Positions 13,448 to 24,471 are shown, counted from the stretch's first letter. The stretch is 36,116 nucleotides of DNA from Dehalococcoidia bacterium (GCA_021295955.1 JAGWBJ010000017.1:2303-38418); one strand, 5' to 3'. Notes: generated by a model from the sequence alone, not told the origin. Program-made: numbers and translations.

Positions 13448-14503
13448 ATGACAGAAGTCCAGGCCATAGAGTGGACCGGCCGGAAGCTCCGGCTGCTGGA
13501 CCAGACGAAGCTCCCGGTGGAGACGGCCGTCTTCGAGGCGGGCCAGTACCGGGACGTGGTCCGGGCGGTGAAGGACATGCGGGTGCGGGGCGCCCCGGCC
13601 CTGGGGGTCGTGGCGGCCTACGGGGTGGCGATGGCGGCCAGGGACATACCCAGGGACGAGCGGAGCAGCTTCCTGACCCGGCTGGAGGAGGCGGGACGGG
13701 AGATCGAGTCCGCCAGGCCGACCGCGGTGAACATGACCTGGGCGGTGCGCCGCCTGCTGGACCTGGCGGAGGCCGAGTCCGACGTGTCCGCCGTGCCGGG
13801 CCGGCTTCTGGACGAGGCCCGGGCCATGCAGGAGGAGGACGAGGAGGTCAACCGCCGCATCGGCGGGTTCGGCAGCGAGATCGTACCCGACGGCGGCGGC
13901 GTCCTGACCCACTGCAACACGGGGGCGCTGGCCACGGCGGGCTACGGCACGGCCCTGGGGGTCATCAGGGCCGGGTGGGAGAAGGGCAAGCGCTTCCAGG
14001 TGTTCCACACCGAGACGCGCCCCTTCCTGCAGGGGGCGCGGCTGACCGCATGGGAGCTGGTGCAGCTCGGCATCCCCTCCACGCTGATCGTGGACTCCTC
14101 CGCGGGAGTGCTGCTGAACCAGGGCGAGGTGAGCTGCGTGGTGGTGGGGGCCGACCGCATCGCCGCCAACGGGGACGTGGCCAACAAGGTGGGCACGTAC
14201 ACCCTGGCCGTGCTGTCCAAGGAGAACGGGGTCCCCTTCTACGTCGCCGCTCCGACCAGCACCGTGGACCTCAGCCTCCCGTCGGGGGCGGAGATACCCA
14301 TAGAGGAGAGGCGGGCCGAGGAGGTCACCAGCTTCGGAGGCGTCCGGACGGCGCCCGAGGGGATCGGGGTGCGCAACCCGTCCTTCGACGTCACCCCGCA
14401 CAGGTACGTCGGCGGGATCATCACGGAGGTGGGGATTCTGAAGGAGCCCTACACCGAGAGCCTGGCCCGGGCGGTGACGGGCCCGCGCGGTGACGAGAGG
14501 TAG
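13448..14503 (+). CDS. mtnA: S-methyl-5-thioribose-1-phosphate isomerase
   Basis: A 351-residue protein matching MtnA over its whole length. Key features are RGAPALGVVAAYG (48-60), the catalytic cysteine in GVLTHCNTGALAT (Cys156), ETRPFLQGARLTAWEL (189-204) and VVVGADRIAANGDVANKVGT with catalytic Asp236. It isomerises methylthioribose-1-phosphate to methylthioribulose-1-phosphate. The substrate is made by MtnP, the next gene, from methylthioadenosine. None of mtnB, mtnC, mtnD or the DHAP-shunt aldolase is in the window, so the fate of the product is open. Related ribose-1,5-bisphosphate and eIF2B-like isomerases share the fold, but the motif set and partner gene favour MtnA. The gene follows a long structured leader. 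Confidence 0.92.
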   Translation: MTEVQAIEWTGRKLRLLDQTKLPVETAVFEAGQYRDVVRAVKDMRVRGAPALGVVAAYGVAMAARDIPRDERSSFLTRLEEAGREIESARPTAVNMTWAVRRLLDLAEAESDVSAVPGRLLDEARAMQEEDEEVNRRIGGFGSEIVPDGGGVLTHCNTGALATAGYGTALGVIRAGWEKGKRFQVFHTETRPFLQGARLTAWELVQLGIPSTLIVDSSAGVLLNQGEVSCVVVGADRIAANGDVANKVGTYTLAVLSKENGVPFYVAAPTSTVDLSLPSGAEIPIEERRAEEVTSFGGVRTAPEGIGVRNPSFDVTPHRYVGGIITEVGILKEPYTESLARAVTGPRGDER

Positions 14504-14510
14504 CGGGCGG

Positions 14511-15374
14511 GTGGCCGAGGCACGGATAGCCATCATCGGCGGAAGCGGCCTCTACGAGATGGAGGGCCTGACCGGGGTGCGGGAGGTGGGGGTGGAGACA
14601 CCCTTCGGACCGCCCAGCGACGCCGTGGTCCTGGGAGACCTGGAGGGGACTTCCGTAGCCTTCCTGCCGCGCCACGGCCGCGGGCACCGCATCAACCCGA
14701 CCCGGATACCCGTGCGGGCCAACATCTACGCACTGAAGACCCTGGGCGTGGAGCGGGTCATCTCCGTCAGCGCGGTGGGGAGCCTGAAGGAGGAGGTGAG
14801 GCCGCTGGACCTGCTGGTCCCGGACCAGCTCATCGACCGGACCAGGCAGCGGGCCGGGACCTTCTTCGACGGCGACATAGTGGCGCACATCGCCTTCGCC
14901 GACCCCTTCTGCGCGGACCTGAGCGCCCGGCTCCTGCGGGGAATCCAGGCCAACGGCGCGTCCGTCCATCCGGGGGGCACCTACGTGGTGATGGAGGGGC
15001 CGGCCTTCTCGACCCGGGCCGAGTCGGCGCTGTACCGTTCGTGGGGCGCGGACGTGATCGGGATGACCGCCCTCCCCGAGGCCAAGCTGGCCAGGGAGGC
15101 GGAGATGTGCTACGCGACGCTGGCCTGCGTTACCGACTACGACTGCTGGCACGAGTCCGGCCAGGACGTGACGGTGGAGATGGTCGTGGCCAACCTCAAC
15201 CGGAACGCCGCCACGTCCAAGGACGTGCTGCGGAGGACGGTCCCGGGAGTCCCGGAAGGGCGAAGCTGCGCTTGCGCGCGGGCCCTCCAGGACTCTATCA
15301 TCACCTCCCGGGAGACGGTGCCGCCGGAGGTCAAAGAGAAGATGCGGCCCATAACCGGGAAATACCTGAAGTAA
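14511..15374 (+). CDS. mtnP: S-methyl-5'-thioadenosine phosphorylase
   Basis: A 287-residue protein from GTG at 14511, seven bases after the mtnA stop; an in-frame GTG at 14490 would overlap mtnA. Motifs are IIGGSGLYEMEGL at the start, FLPRHGRGHRINPTRIPVRA (51-70), VVMEGPAFSTRAESALYR (159-176), the base-binding segment GMTALPEAKLAREAEMCYA, and TDYDCWH, whose Asp selects 6-aminopurines. It cleaves methylthioadenosine with phosphate to adenine and methylthioribose-1-phosphate, the substrate of MtnA. Methylthioadenosine is the by-product of the aminopropyltransferase encoded at 21496. Near the C-terminus Cys-x-Cys (SCACARAL) is seen, as in stable archaeal-type MTA phosphorylases. Confidence 0.92.
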   Translation: MAEARIAIIGGSGLYEMEGLTGVREVGVETPFGPPSDAVVLGDLEGTSVAFLPRHGRGHRINPTRIPVRANIYALKTLGVERVISVSAVGSLKEEVRPLDLLVPDQLIDRTRQRAGTFFDGDIVAHIAFADPFCADLSARLLRGIQANGASVHPGGTYVVMEGPAFSTRAESALYRSWGADVIGMTALPEAKLAREAEMCYATLACVTDYDCWHESGQDVTVEMVVANLNRNAATSKDVLRRTVPGVPEGRSCACARALQDSIITSRETVPPEVKEKMRPITGKYLK

Positions 15375-15387
15375 GGAGCGCGCCATC

Positions 15388-15747
15388 ATGCCCAGGCAAG
15401 ACCCCGGCGAACCGTACTACCGCATAGACTCGGACGAGGCCGCCCAGATGCTGGCCGAGGGCAAGGACAGCGTCGCCATGGTGGACGTGAGACGCGACGA
15501 CGAGTGGGTGTCGGGCCACGTGACGGGCGCGGTCCACATCCCCATAGACGACCTGCTGGGGAGGATCGACGAGCTGCCCACGGGGAAGAAGCTCCTGTTC
15601 ATCTGCGCAGCCGGCGTCAGGAGCGGGCTGGCCTGCGAGATGTCCGCGGCCATGGGCTTCTCCCCGGAGGAGCTGTACAACGTCGAGGACGGCACTCCGG
15701 TGTGGATCGAGAAGAACCATCCCACGTCGTTTGGGAACGACCCCTAG
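15388..15747 (+). CDS. Single-domain rhodanese-like sulfurtransferase
   Basis: A 119-residue protein with the complete rhodanese fold: VDVRRDDEWVSGHVTGAVHI (32-51), then the active-site loop FICAAGVRSGLAC with persulfide cysteine Cys73. The loop length (CAAGVR) fits a sulfurtransferase and not a phosphatase of the Cdc25 type. It starts 13 bases after mtnP behind AAGGAG, so it is part of the SAM-cycle transcript. Its sulfur acceptor is unknown; a link to methionine or cysteine sulfur handling is suggested by position only. The stop codon lies within a 23-bp direct repeat. Confidence 0.85.
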   Translation: MPRQDPGEPYYRIDSDEAAQMLAEGKDSVAMVDVRRDDEWVSGHVTGAVHIPIDDLLGRIDELPTGKKLLFICAAGVRSGLACEMSAAMGFSPEELYNVEDGTPVWIEKNHPTSFGNDP

Positions 15748-15821
15748 TCCGGGGCGGGAACGACCCCTAGTCCGGGAACGGCCCCCGGGATTGGATACCC
15801 GCTTTGGCGGGCATGACGGGG
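15733..15821. repeat. Direct repeat spanning a stop codon, followed by a palindromic repeat
   Basis: GGGAACGACCCCTAGTCCGG occurs at 15733 and again at 15756 (23-base period), and a third partial unit starts at 15774. The rhodanese stop TAG is inside the first unit. At 15793-15821 a PAKAG-type unit follows (GGATACCCGC-TTTG-GCGGGC-ATGACGG), and a partial copy of its right arm (GCGGGTATGACGG) is repeated just downstream. Together they fill most of the gap before the PfkB gene. Confidence 0.75.
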
Positions 15822-15889
15822 TGATGCGGGTATGACGGTTACGGAACAGTCTCTCAGGGCGGGGACGATCCCCGGTTAAAAGGACGGAC

Positions 15890-18177
<2,288 letters not shown>

Positions 18178-18180
18178 ACC

Positions 18181-18215
18181 CCTCTGCGGCCCCCCTGGGA
18201 GTGGGACCGCAGAGG
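18181..18215 (+). other. Intercistronic hairpin between ahcY and metK
   Basis: CCTCTGCGG (18181-18189) and CCGCAGAGG (18207-18215) form a perfect 9-bp stem around a 17-base loop. No T-tract follows, so it is unlikely to stop transcription. It sits just before the metK ribosome binding site (AAGGAGGAGG) and may affect mRNA processing or stability. I see no match to a known SAM riboswitch core here. Confidence 0.5.
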
Positions 18216-18234
18216 CCAATAAGGAGGAGGCTAC

Positions 18235-19455
18235 ATGGCCTTTAGCTTTAGCGACTCGCCCAGCTACCTTCTGACCTCGGAGTCGGTCACGGAGGGACAC
18301 CCGGACAAGCTGTGCGACCAGATATCCGACGCCGTCCTGGACTCGGTGCTCGCCAACGACCCCATGGGCAGGGTGGCCTGTGAGGCCTGCGTCACCAACG
18401 GGCTCGTGGTGGTGATGGGCGAGATTACCACCGACACCCACCTGGACGTCCCGCTGCTGGTGCGGGAGACGATCAAGGGAGCGGGGTACGTCAACGCCGA
18501 CTACGGTCTGGACTACAAGAGCTGCGGCGTCAGCGTGTCCATACAGGAGCAGTCGAAGGACATCAGCGCCGGCGTGTCGCGCTCGCTGGAGCTGCGGGAG
18601 AGGGGCCAGTCCAGCACGAACCGGGAGGACATGGACGCCATCGGCGCGGGCGACCAGGGCATGATGGTCGGTTTCGCCTGCAACGAGACCCCGGAGCTGA
18701 TGCCCCTCCCCATCGCGCTCTCCCACAGGCTGTGCCGGCGCCTGGCCGAGGTGAGGAAGAAGGGACTCATCCCCTATCTCAGGCCGGACGGCAAGTCCCA
18801 GGTCACGGTCGAGTACGCCTACGGGGAGCCCAAGCGGATCGACGCGGTGGTCCTCAGCGCCCAGCACTCGCCCGAGGTGGAGAACGACGTGATCTCCAGG
18901 GACCTGATGGAGCACGTGGTCCGCGAGATCGTGCCCGAAGAGCTGATGGACCCGGACACGAAGTATTACATGAACCCCAGCGGGAGGTTCGCCATCGGAG
19001 GCCCCGCGGGGGATACAGGGCTGACGGGGCGAAAGATACTGGTGGACACCTACGGCGGCCTGGCCAGACACGGCGGGGGCGCCTTTTCGGGGAAGGACCC
19101 GACGAAGGTGGACCGGTCCGGGGCCTACGCGGCGCGCTACGTCGCCAAGAACCTGGTGGCGGCGGGACTGGCCGACAGGATGGAGGTGCTGGTGTCGTAC
19201 GCGATAGGGGTCGCCACGCCGACCTCCGTGAGCCTGGAGGCCTTCGGCACCGGCAAGGTGGACGACCAGGTCATCCACGACCTGGCGGTCAGCCACTTCG
19301 ATCTCCGGCCGGCGGCCATAATCGAGGACCTGAACCTGAGAAGGCCCATATACAAGGACGTGGCGGCCTACGGCCACTTCGGCCGGGACGACCTGGACCT
19401 GCCCTGGGAGCGAACGGACAAGGCAGCCGAGCTGCGGGCCGCGGCCGGGCTGTAA
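18235..19455 (+). CDS. metK: S-adenosylmethionine synthetase
   Basis: A 406-residue protein of the bacterial MetK type. The N-terminal motif [18 protein letters not shown] covers the ATP and methionine-binding His and Asp. The signatures [12 protein letters not shown] and [16 protein letters not shown] are present, and the Lys/Arg residues of the triphosphate site are in the expected order. It makes SAM from methionine and ATP. The ATG follows AAGGAGGAGGCTAC. Its position after mtnA, mtnP and ahcY and before speD places SAM production and recovery of its two spent forms in one transcription direction. A 24-bp tandem repeat begins 22 bases after its stop. Confidence 0.96.
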   Translation: MAFSFSDSPSYLLTSESVTEGHPDKLCDQISDAVLDSVLANDPMGRVACEACVTNGLVVVMGEITTDTHLDVPLLVRETIKGAGYVNADYGLDYKSCGVSVSIQEQSKDISAGVSRSLELRERGQSSTNREDMDAIGAGDQGMMVGFACNETPELMPLPIALSHRLCRRLAEVRKKGLIPYLRPDGKSQVTVEYAYGEPKRIDAVVLSAQHSPEVENDVISRDLMEHVVREIVPEELMDPDTKYYMNPSGRFAIGGPAGDTGLTGRKILVDTYGGLARHGGGAFSGKDPTKVDRSGAYAARYVAKNLVAAGLADRMEVLVSYAIGVATPTSVSLEAFGTGKVDDQVIHDLAVSHFDLRPAAIIEDLNLRRPIYKDVAAYGHFGRDDLDLPWERTDKAAELRAAAGL

Positions 19456-19477
19456 GGGGCGCGGCTGGATTCCGGCT

Positions 19478-19573
19478 CGGGGGCCGTAAGGACGGCGGGC
19501 CCGGGGGCCGTAAGGACGGCGGGCCCGGGGGCCGGAATGACCGGGCGCTCGGGGGCCGGAAGGACGGCGGGCA
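19478..19573. repeat. 24-bp tandem repeat, four units, just after the metK stop
   Basis: Units at 19478-19501, 19502-19525, 19526-19549 and 19550-19573 share CGGGGGCCGTAAGGACGGCG. The first two are identical and the last two are diverged. Each period is a multiple of three. The array begins 22 bases after the metK stop and ends 15 bases before the next gene. Confidence 0.85.
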
Positions 19574-19588
19574 GGCCGGGAACACGTG

Positions 19589-21007
19589 ATGGCTAGCATC
19601 AAGTTCGGCACCGACGGCTGGCGCGGCGTCATAGCCGACGACTTCACCTTCGACAACGTTGCCCTGTGCGCCCAAGGGGTGGCCAGGTACCTCCAAGAAC
19701 AGGGCGCCGTGGACGGCAGCCTGGTGGTGGGCTACGACACCCGTTTCGCGTCCAGGGAGTTCGCGGAGCGGGTCGCCGAGGTGATGGCGGGCAACGGCAT
19801 ACCCACCCTCCTCACGTCGTCTCCGGCGCCAACGCCGGTGGTCAGCTACAACGTGCTGCACCGGAAGGCCCCGGGCGCGGCCATAATCACCGCCAGCCAC
19901 AACCCCGCCGGATGGAACGGCTTCAAGTTCAAGCCCGACTACGCCGGGAGCGCCACGCCCGAGATAACCGACCGCCTGGAAGCGGAGATAGGCGAGGCCG
20001 AGGCCGCGGGAGTCCGGTCGCTGCCGCTGGAGACCGCCAGGGGCCGGGGACTGGTCCGTGACCTCGACCCCGCGCCTCCCTACCTGGAGCAGGTGGCCCG
20101 GCTGGTGGACCTGGAGGCCATCTCGCAGTCGGGCATCCACGTCGTGGTGGACGCCATGTACGGAGCCGGCGCCGGGTACGGCGCGGCGCTGCTGCCGCGA
20201 CTGGCCACGTTGACCGAGATCCACGGGCACGTCAATCCAGCCTTTCCCGGGCTGGAGCGGCCGGAGCCGGTGGACTCCAACCTGGCCGACCTGTCCCAGG
20301 CCGTGCTGGAGCGCGGCGCCGACGTCGGCATCGCCTTCGACGGAGACGCCGACAGGGTGGGCATCGTGGACGAGAAGGGACGGTTCATCACGCCCCTCCA
20401 GACCTACGGGCTGCTGGCCCTGTACCTGCTGGAAGCCCGGGGGGAGCGCGGGGCCCTGGTGAAGTCGCTGACGACGACCTCCATGGTGTATTCCCTGGGG
20501 GAGCGCTACGGAGTGCCGGTGTTCGAGACGGCGGTGGGCTTCAAGCACATCTGTCCGATCATGATCCGGGAGAACGCGCTGATGGGCGGGGAGGAGAGCG
20601 GGGGCTTCGGGTTTCGGGGGCACATTCCCGAGCGAGACGGCCTGCTGAGCGGCCTCCTGGTGCTGGAGCAGATGGCGCGGTCGGGGAAACGGCCGTCGGA
20701 GCTGCTGGAGGAGCTGTACGGCCTGGTGGGGCCCCACCACTACCGGCGCAGGGACAGGTCCTTCCCCGCAGAGGACAGGGACCGTCTCTCGGCCAGACTG
20801 GAGCAGGCCGAGCCCGACCGGATCGCCGGCACGCGGGTGGTCCGCGCCGACTCCCTGGACGGGCGGCGGTACACCCTCGCCGGGAACGAGTGGGTGCTGA
20901 TGCGGTTCTCGGGCACGGAGCCGCTGTTGCGGACGTACGCCGAAGCCGGGAGCCCCGAGAAGGTGGAGGCGCTCCTGGACGCCGCCGAAGAGCTGCTGGG
21001 GCTGTAA
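19589..21007 (+). CDS. Phosphohexomutase (phosphoglucomutase/phosphomannomutase family)
   Basis: The 472-residue protein is of the alpha-D-phosphohexomutase superfamily. All four functional loops are present: the phosphoserine loop TASHNPAGWNGFK (Ser103), the metal loop FDGDADR (250-256), the sugar loop GGEESGGFGF and the phosphate-binding loop RFSGTEPLLRTYAE near the C-terminus. It interconverts hexose 1- and 6-phosphates. The GGEESGGFG form is common in phosphoglucomutase/phosphomannomutase enzymes, and glucosamine substrate (GlmM) cannot be excluded. The start at 19589 is preceded by an in-frame GTG at 19586. It interrupts the SAM and polyamine genes with no obvious pathway link. Confidence 0.87.
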   Translation: MASIKFGTDGWRGVIADDFTFDNVALCAQGVARYLQEQGAVDGSLVVGYDTRFASREFAERVAEVMAGNGIPTLLTSSPAPTPVVSYNVLHRKAPGAAIITASHNPAGWNGFKFKPDYAGSATPEITDRLEAEIGEAEAAGVRSLPLETARGRGLVRDLDPAPPYLEQVARLVDLEAISQSGIHVVVDAMYGAGAGYGAALLPRLATLTEIHGHVNPAFPGLERPEPVDSNLADLSQAVLERGADVGIAFDGDADRVGIVDEKGRFITPLQTYGLLALYLLEARGERGALVKSLTTTSMVYSLGERYGVPVFETAVGFKHICPIMIRENALMGGEESGGFGFRGHIPERDGLLSGLLVLEQMARSGKRPSELLEELYGLVGPHHYRRRDRSFPAEDRDRLSARLEQAEPDRIAGTRVVRADSLDGRRYTLAGNEWVLMRFSGTEPLLRTYAEAGSPEKVEALLDAAEELLGL

Positions 21008-21055
21008 GGCCCGCCGAAACGCCCGGTTTTACGCCGTCTGTCCATAGCCGAGGTA

Positions 21056-21084
21056 TTGATAAGCGGGAGCTATGCGTTTAGAAT
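21056..21084 (+). promoter_or_regulatory. Promoter of the speD-speE pair
   Basis: TTGATA (21056-21061) and TAGAAT (21079-21084) are 17 bases apart. Transcription should begin near 21091, about 34 bases before the speD start. This suggests that the polyamine genes can be expressed apart from the upstream SAM-cycle transcript. Confidence 0.6.
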
Positions 21085-21124
21085 ACAGTTTTGCTGCGAA
21101 AAATCCGAACAGGGGGGCAGGTGA

Positions 21125-21493
21125 TTGAATGTCCTTGGAATTCACCTGATGCTAGAGTTGAGGGAATGCAACCCGGAGCTACTGGATGACCTACCCTACA
21201 TTCGGGAGACCCTCAAGAGGGCGGCCACCGAAGTAGGGGCGCACATCGTAGGCGACACCTTCCACCACTTCCAACCCCACGGCGTCACCGGAGTCCTCGC
21301 CATCGCCGAGTCGCACATCTGTATCCACACGTGGCCGGAGTACGGGTACGCGGCGGCAGACATCTTCACGTGCGGGACCTCCTTCGACCCACGGGACGCG
21401 GCGCAGATACTAGTGGACGGCCTGGAGTCCAGGGACCACACCATAACCCAGCTGCGCCGAGGCGTCCTTCCCCAGACCGTGCCCAGCTCCTAG
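21125..21493 (+). CDS. speD: S-adenosylmethionine decarboxylase proenzyme
   Basis: A 122-residue class 1B proenzyme of the bacterial/archaeal SpeD type. The self-cleavage site is Glu62-Ser63 in AIAESHICIHTWPEYGYAA; Ser63 becomes the pyruvoyl group. His68 and Cys83 (FTCG) match the processing and proton-donor residues. It produces decarboxylated SAM, the aminopropyl donor for the next gene. The start is TTG at 21125, supported by a run of six G bases seven bases upstream (AGGGGGGCAGGTGA). The downstream gene begins two bases after the stop. Confidence 0.93.
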   Translation: MNVLGIHLMLELRECNPELLDDLPYIRETLKRAATEVGAHIVGDTFHHFQPHGVTGVLAIAESHICIHTWPEYGYAAADIFTCGTSFDPRDAAQILVDGLESRDHTITQLRRGVLPQTVPSS

Positions 21494-21495
21494 CC

Positions 21496-22431
21496 ATGGA
21501 CACCCCGGGCAAGTGGCACTTCGAGCTGGTCACCAACGACATGATGGTCCTCTACCGGATCAAGGACGTGGTCCACACGGGTAAGACCAGCTACCAGGAC
21601 GTGGACATCCTGGACACCGAGACGTTCGGCCGCTGCCTGGTCCTGGACGGCAAGACCCAGTCCACCGAGGTGGACGAGCACGTGTACCACGAGGCGCTGG
21701 TCCATCCCTCCCTACTCCTGCACGGGGGACCCGGGTCGGTGTTCATCGGCGGCGGCGGAGAAGGGGCCACCCTGAGGGAGGTGCTGGCGCACCGGAGCGT
21801 GGAGCGGGTGACGATGGTCGACCTGGACGCGGAGGTGGTGGACCTGTGCCGCCGCTTCCTGCCCCGGCACCACCGGGGGACCTTCGACGACCCGCGCGTC
21901 GACCTGCGCCACGCGGACGCCCGGGAGTACCTGGCCTCCACCGCCGATACCTACGACGTCATCGTGCTGGACCTGGTGGACCCGCTGGAGGGGGGGACCT
22001 CCTACCTCCTGTACACCAGGGAGTTCTACGAGATCGCCAAATCGAAGCTCAAACCCGGCGGCGTACTGGTGACCCAGGCCGGGCCCGCGGGGTTGCTGAA
22101 CTACGGCGAATGCTTCACGGCGGTGGCCAGGACCCTGTCCGCCGTCTTCCCTCGGACCTATCCCTACGGCATCTACATCCCCGCCTTCACCACCCTGTGG
22201 GGCATGGTGACGGCCTTTGCAGACAGCCCTTCGGCTTCTCCGACCCCCAGCCCGCAGGACCCGGACCCCGGCCACATCGACCGCCTGATCGGCGAGAGGA
22301 TGGCGACGGAGCCCCGGTACTACGACGGGCTCACCCACCGGAGCATGTTCGCCCTTCCCAAGTACCTGCGGAGGAGCATTGCGGAGGAGCAGCGCCTGGT
22401 GACCGACCGGGAACCCGTGTTCATGATCTGA
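21496..22431 (+). CDS. Aminopropyltransferase, thermospermine synthase (ACL5)-like
   Basis: A 311-residue polyamine aminopropyltransferase. Its motifs follow the ACL5/thermospermine synthase branch: SYQDVDILDTETFGRCLVLD, then VFIGGGGEGATLREVL, where spermidine synthases usually have GGGDGG, then DLVDPLEGGTSYLLYTREFY, where they have a DSSDP-type segment, then VTQAGPAG. It should move the aminopropyl group of decarboxylated SAM, made by SpeD next door, to a polyamine and release methylthioadenosine, which MtnP and MtnA then recycle. Spermidine synthase activity remains possible. The ATG is two bases after the speD stop, indicating coupled translation. The C-terminal region has a short Ser-Pro-rich insert near residue 250. 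Confidence 0.85.
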   Translation: MDTPGKWHFELVTNDMMVLYRIKDVVHTGKTSYQDVDILDTETFGRCLVLDGKTQSTEVDEHVYHEALVHPSLLLHGGPGSVFIGGGGEGATLREVLAHRSVERVTMVDLDAEVVDLCRRFLPRHHRGTFDDPRVDLRHADAREYLASTADTYDVIVLDLVDPLEGGTSYLLYTREFYEIAKSKLKPGGVLVTQAGPAGLLNYGECFTAVARTLSAVFPRTYPYGIYIPAFTTLWGMVTAFADSPSASPTPSPQDPDPGHIDRLIGERMATEPRYYDGLTHRSMFALPKYLRRSIAEEQRLVTDREPVFMI

Positions 22432-22440
22432 CGGCGGTGC

Positions 22441-22469
22441 GCCGGGTCCTCGAAAGAGGAGCAACCGGC
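22441..22469. other. Hairpin between convergent speE and antiporter genes
   Basis: GCCGG...CCGGC encloses TCCTC-GAAA-GAGGA, a stem with a GNRA tetraloop. It lies between two convergent stop codons (22431 and 22486) and may act as a weak bidirectional terminator or stability element. It has no T-tract. Confidence 0.35.
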
Positions 22470-22485
22470 GGCCTCCGGCGGGCGG

Positions 22486-24288
22486 TCACTCCGCAGACCC
22501 GGACCCCTTGGACGCCTCGTCGCCGTTTTGCCCCAGGAAGGTGCGCCTGACGGTTTCCTCAAGGAGGCCGTGGACCTTGATGATGGTCCTGCCGGTGAGC
22601 ACGGCCACGGCGAGGAGCAAAAGGACGGGAACAGGCACCGAGAGGGGCCCCAGAGATAGGAGCTCGGTGACCAGTGGGATGGTCCAGACGGCCGTCATGA
22701 TGAGGATCACCGCCAGGAGGCTGTCCCGGAACATGTTGCGCAAGGCGCCCCTGTGCCACATGGTGGAGGAGTCGACCCGGTCGCCGAAGATGTTGGCGCT
22801 GAGGGCGTCGGCCATGACCCTGAGCTGCCGCCAGAGGATGGCCCCGGCGGGGACGCACAGGACTATCGTCGCGGAGCCGACGATCAGCCCCAGCACGCCC
22901 TTCTGCAGGTTGACCAGCTCGGCCAGCGGCTCCACGAACCGCACCAGGAAGGTCCCCGCGGTGATCAGCACCACTATGATGCCCAGGTTGAGTATGATCA
23001 CGCGGCCGGACTGCTGGATCACCTCGGTGACCTCGCTCCTGAACGTAAACGCCCGGCGCAGGGCGCCCAGCCAGAAGGAGAGCTGGGTAACGTAGTAGGA
23101 GAGAAGGCGGGGAGACCTGCGCGCCAGCAGGCCGGCCGTACGGTCGGAGGAGCGGAAGATGAAGGGGTACACGACGGAGGTGATGGCGGTGGTGACGGCT
23201 ATGATGGGATAGAGGGACGGGGCAATGGCCTTGTGGTCGGCCCCCACCTTCACCATGGCAAGGGAGAACTCGCCGATCTGGGGCATCCCGGTGCCCACCT
23301 GCAGGGCCGTCCGGCCGTCGTGACCGGTCACGAAGGTCCCCAGGGTGTCGGCCAAGACCTTGCCCGCCACGAACACGACCGAAACGATCAACGCGGGGCC
23401 GATGAACTGCGAGAAGAGGGAGAGGTCGACCAGCATGCCCACGGATACGAAGAACAGGGCGGCGAACATGTCCCGCACCGGGCCCATGACCTGCAGCATC
23501 TCTTCGGCGTGCTCGCTGTCCCCCAGCACGGTCCCGATGATGAATGCGCCCGCGGCCGCGGATACGCCCAGCTCCCCGGCCACGAGGGCAAGCCCGAAGC
23601 ACAGGGCCAGCCCGGTGATGAGCAGGGTCTCCCGGGACTTGAACCTGGCCACGTAGTCTATGAGCTTGGGGGCCAGGAGCCCGCCCAGGACCAGGGCGGA
23701 GACCATGAACACGGCCAGCTTGACCACGAGGACGCCGACGCCCGCGGCGTTGGCCGTGCCCGTGGTGGCGACGCCGGACAGTATGCTAAGCAGTATGACG
23801 GCGACGAAGTCCTCGACCACCAGGATGCCGATGATGAGCTGCCCGCGGGTCGTCAGGAGCTGGTCGCTGTCCCGCAGCATCTTTACCAGGACCGCCGAGC
23901 TGCTGATGGAGAGGGCGGCCCCCAGGAAGAAGGACTCCTTGCCCGACCACCCCAGCAGCAGGCCCACCTCGTAGCCCACGGCGAGCATGAAGGTCATCTC
24001 GATGACCCCGATGAGGACCACCCGGAAGCCCACCTGGCGTATGCGCTCCCACCCGAACTCCAGGCCCAGGGCGAAGAGAAGCAGCACCAGCCCCAGGTCG
24101 GAGAGCAGCCGTATCGTCTCGACGTTGTGGATGGGAGGGTCGGGCAGGGTGAAGGGGCCGACGATGAACCCGGCAAGGAGGTAGCCCAGGATGGGCGGAA
24201 GGTTGAGCCGCCGGAAGAGCACCAGGGCCCCGCCCGCGACGGCCATGATGATTGCGAAGTCCCGTACTAGTGCGAAGTCCTCTGACAT
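22486..24288 (-). CDS. CPA2-family monovalent cation:proton antiporter
   Basis: A 600-residue membrane protein of the KefB/CPA2 type. Residues 1 to about 390 form the antiporter core: LPPILGYLLAGFIVGPFTLP, LVLLLFALGLEFGW, and GILVVEDFVAVILLSILSG carrying the Glu159-Asp160 pair. Unlike KefB/KefC it has no C-terminal Rossmann (RCK/TrkA-N) domain. Instead residues 410-585 carry at least four more hydrophobic segments and a short charged tail. It likely exchanges sodium or potassium for protons at the membrane. The extra membrane part may be regulatory, or belong to a YbaL-like subtype. An extended -10 box lies 38-46 bases upstream, and there is no Shine-Dalgarno sequence before the ATG. Confidence 0.85.
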   Translation of the reverse strand: MSEDFALVRDFAIIMAVAGGALVLFRRLNLPPILGYLLAGFIVGPFTLPDPPIHNVETIRLLSDLGLVLLLFALGLEFGWERIRQVGFRVVLIGVIEMTFMLAVGYEVGLLLGWSGKESFFLGAALSISSSAVLVKMLRDSDQLLTTRGQLIIGILVVEDFVAVILLSILSGVATTGTANAAGVGVLVVKLAVFMVSALVLGGLLAPKLIDYVARFKSRETLLITGLALCFGLALVAGELGVSAAAGAFIIGTVLGDSEHAEEMLQVMGPVRDMFAALFFVSVGMLVDLSLFSQFIGPALIVSVVFVAGKVLADTLGTFVTGHDGRTALQVGTGMPQIGEFSLAMVKVGADHKAIAPSLYPIIAVTTAITSVVYPFIFRSSDRTAGLLARRSPRLLSYYVTQLSFWLGALRRAFTFRSEVTEVIQQSGRVIILNLGIIVVLITAGTFLVRFVEPLAELVNLQKGVLGLIVGSATIVLCVPAGAILWRQLRVMADALSANIFGDRVDSSTMWHRGALRNMFRDSLLAVILIMTAVWTIPLVTELLSLGPLSVPVPVLLLLAVAVLTGRTIIKVHGLLEETVRRTFLGQNGDEASKGSGSAE

Positions 24289-24325
24289 GGTATAGGCGGC
24301 GGCCCGAGGTTACCGACAAGCGTGG

Positions 24326-24334
24326 ATTATATCA
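24326..24334 (-). promoter_or_regulatory. Extended -10 promoter of the antiporter gene
   Basis: On the minus strand the sequence is TGA-TATAAT, a perfect -10 hexamer with the TGn extension. No convincing -35 box is seen at 16-18 bases. It would give a leader of about 30 bases before the ATG at 24288. Confidence 0.55.
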
Positions 24335-24471
24335 GGCCCTCGGGCGTGGGCTCATTGGTATAAGCGGGTGACATATTGGGAAAATCGTGGGGAGGGCATG
24401 CCTGGACGAGGCCCTGGACGAGGGGCCGGTCCGACGAAGCGCCAGGCCGACCGACGGGGGAGCCGGGTCGG

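Noticed and set aside
18181-18234. Second SAM riboswitch directly upstream of metK
   Set aside because: Only a simple 9-bp hairpin is present in a 57-base gap; none of the conserved core segments is seen.
19478-19573. Possible CRISPR-like array after metK
   Set aside because: The 24-bp units follow one another without spacers.
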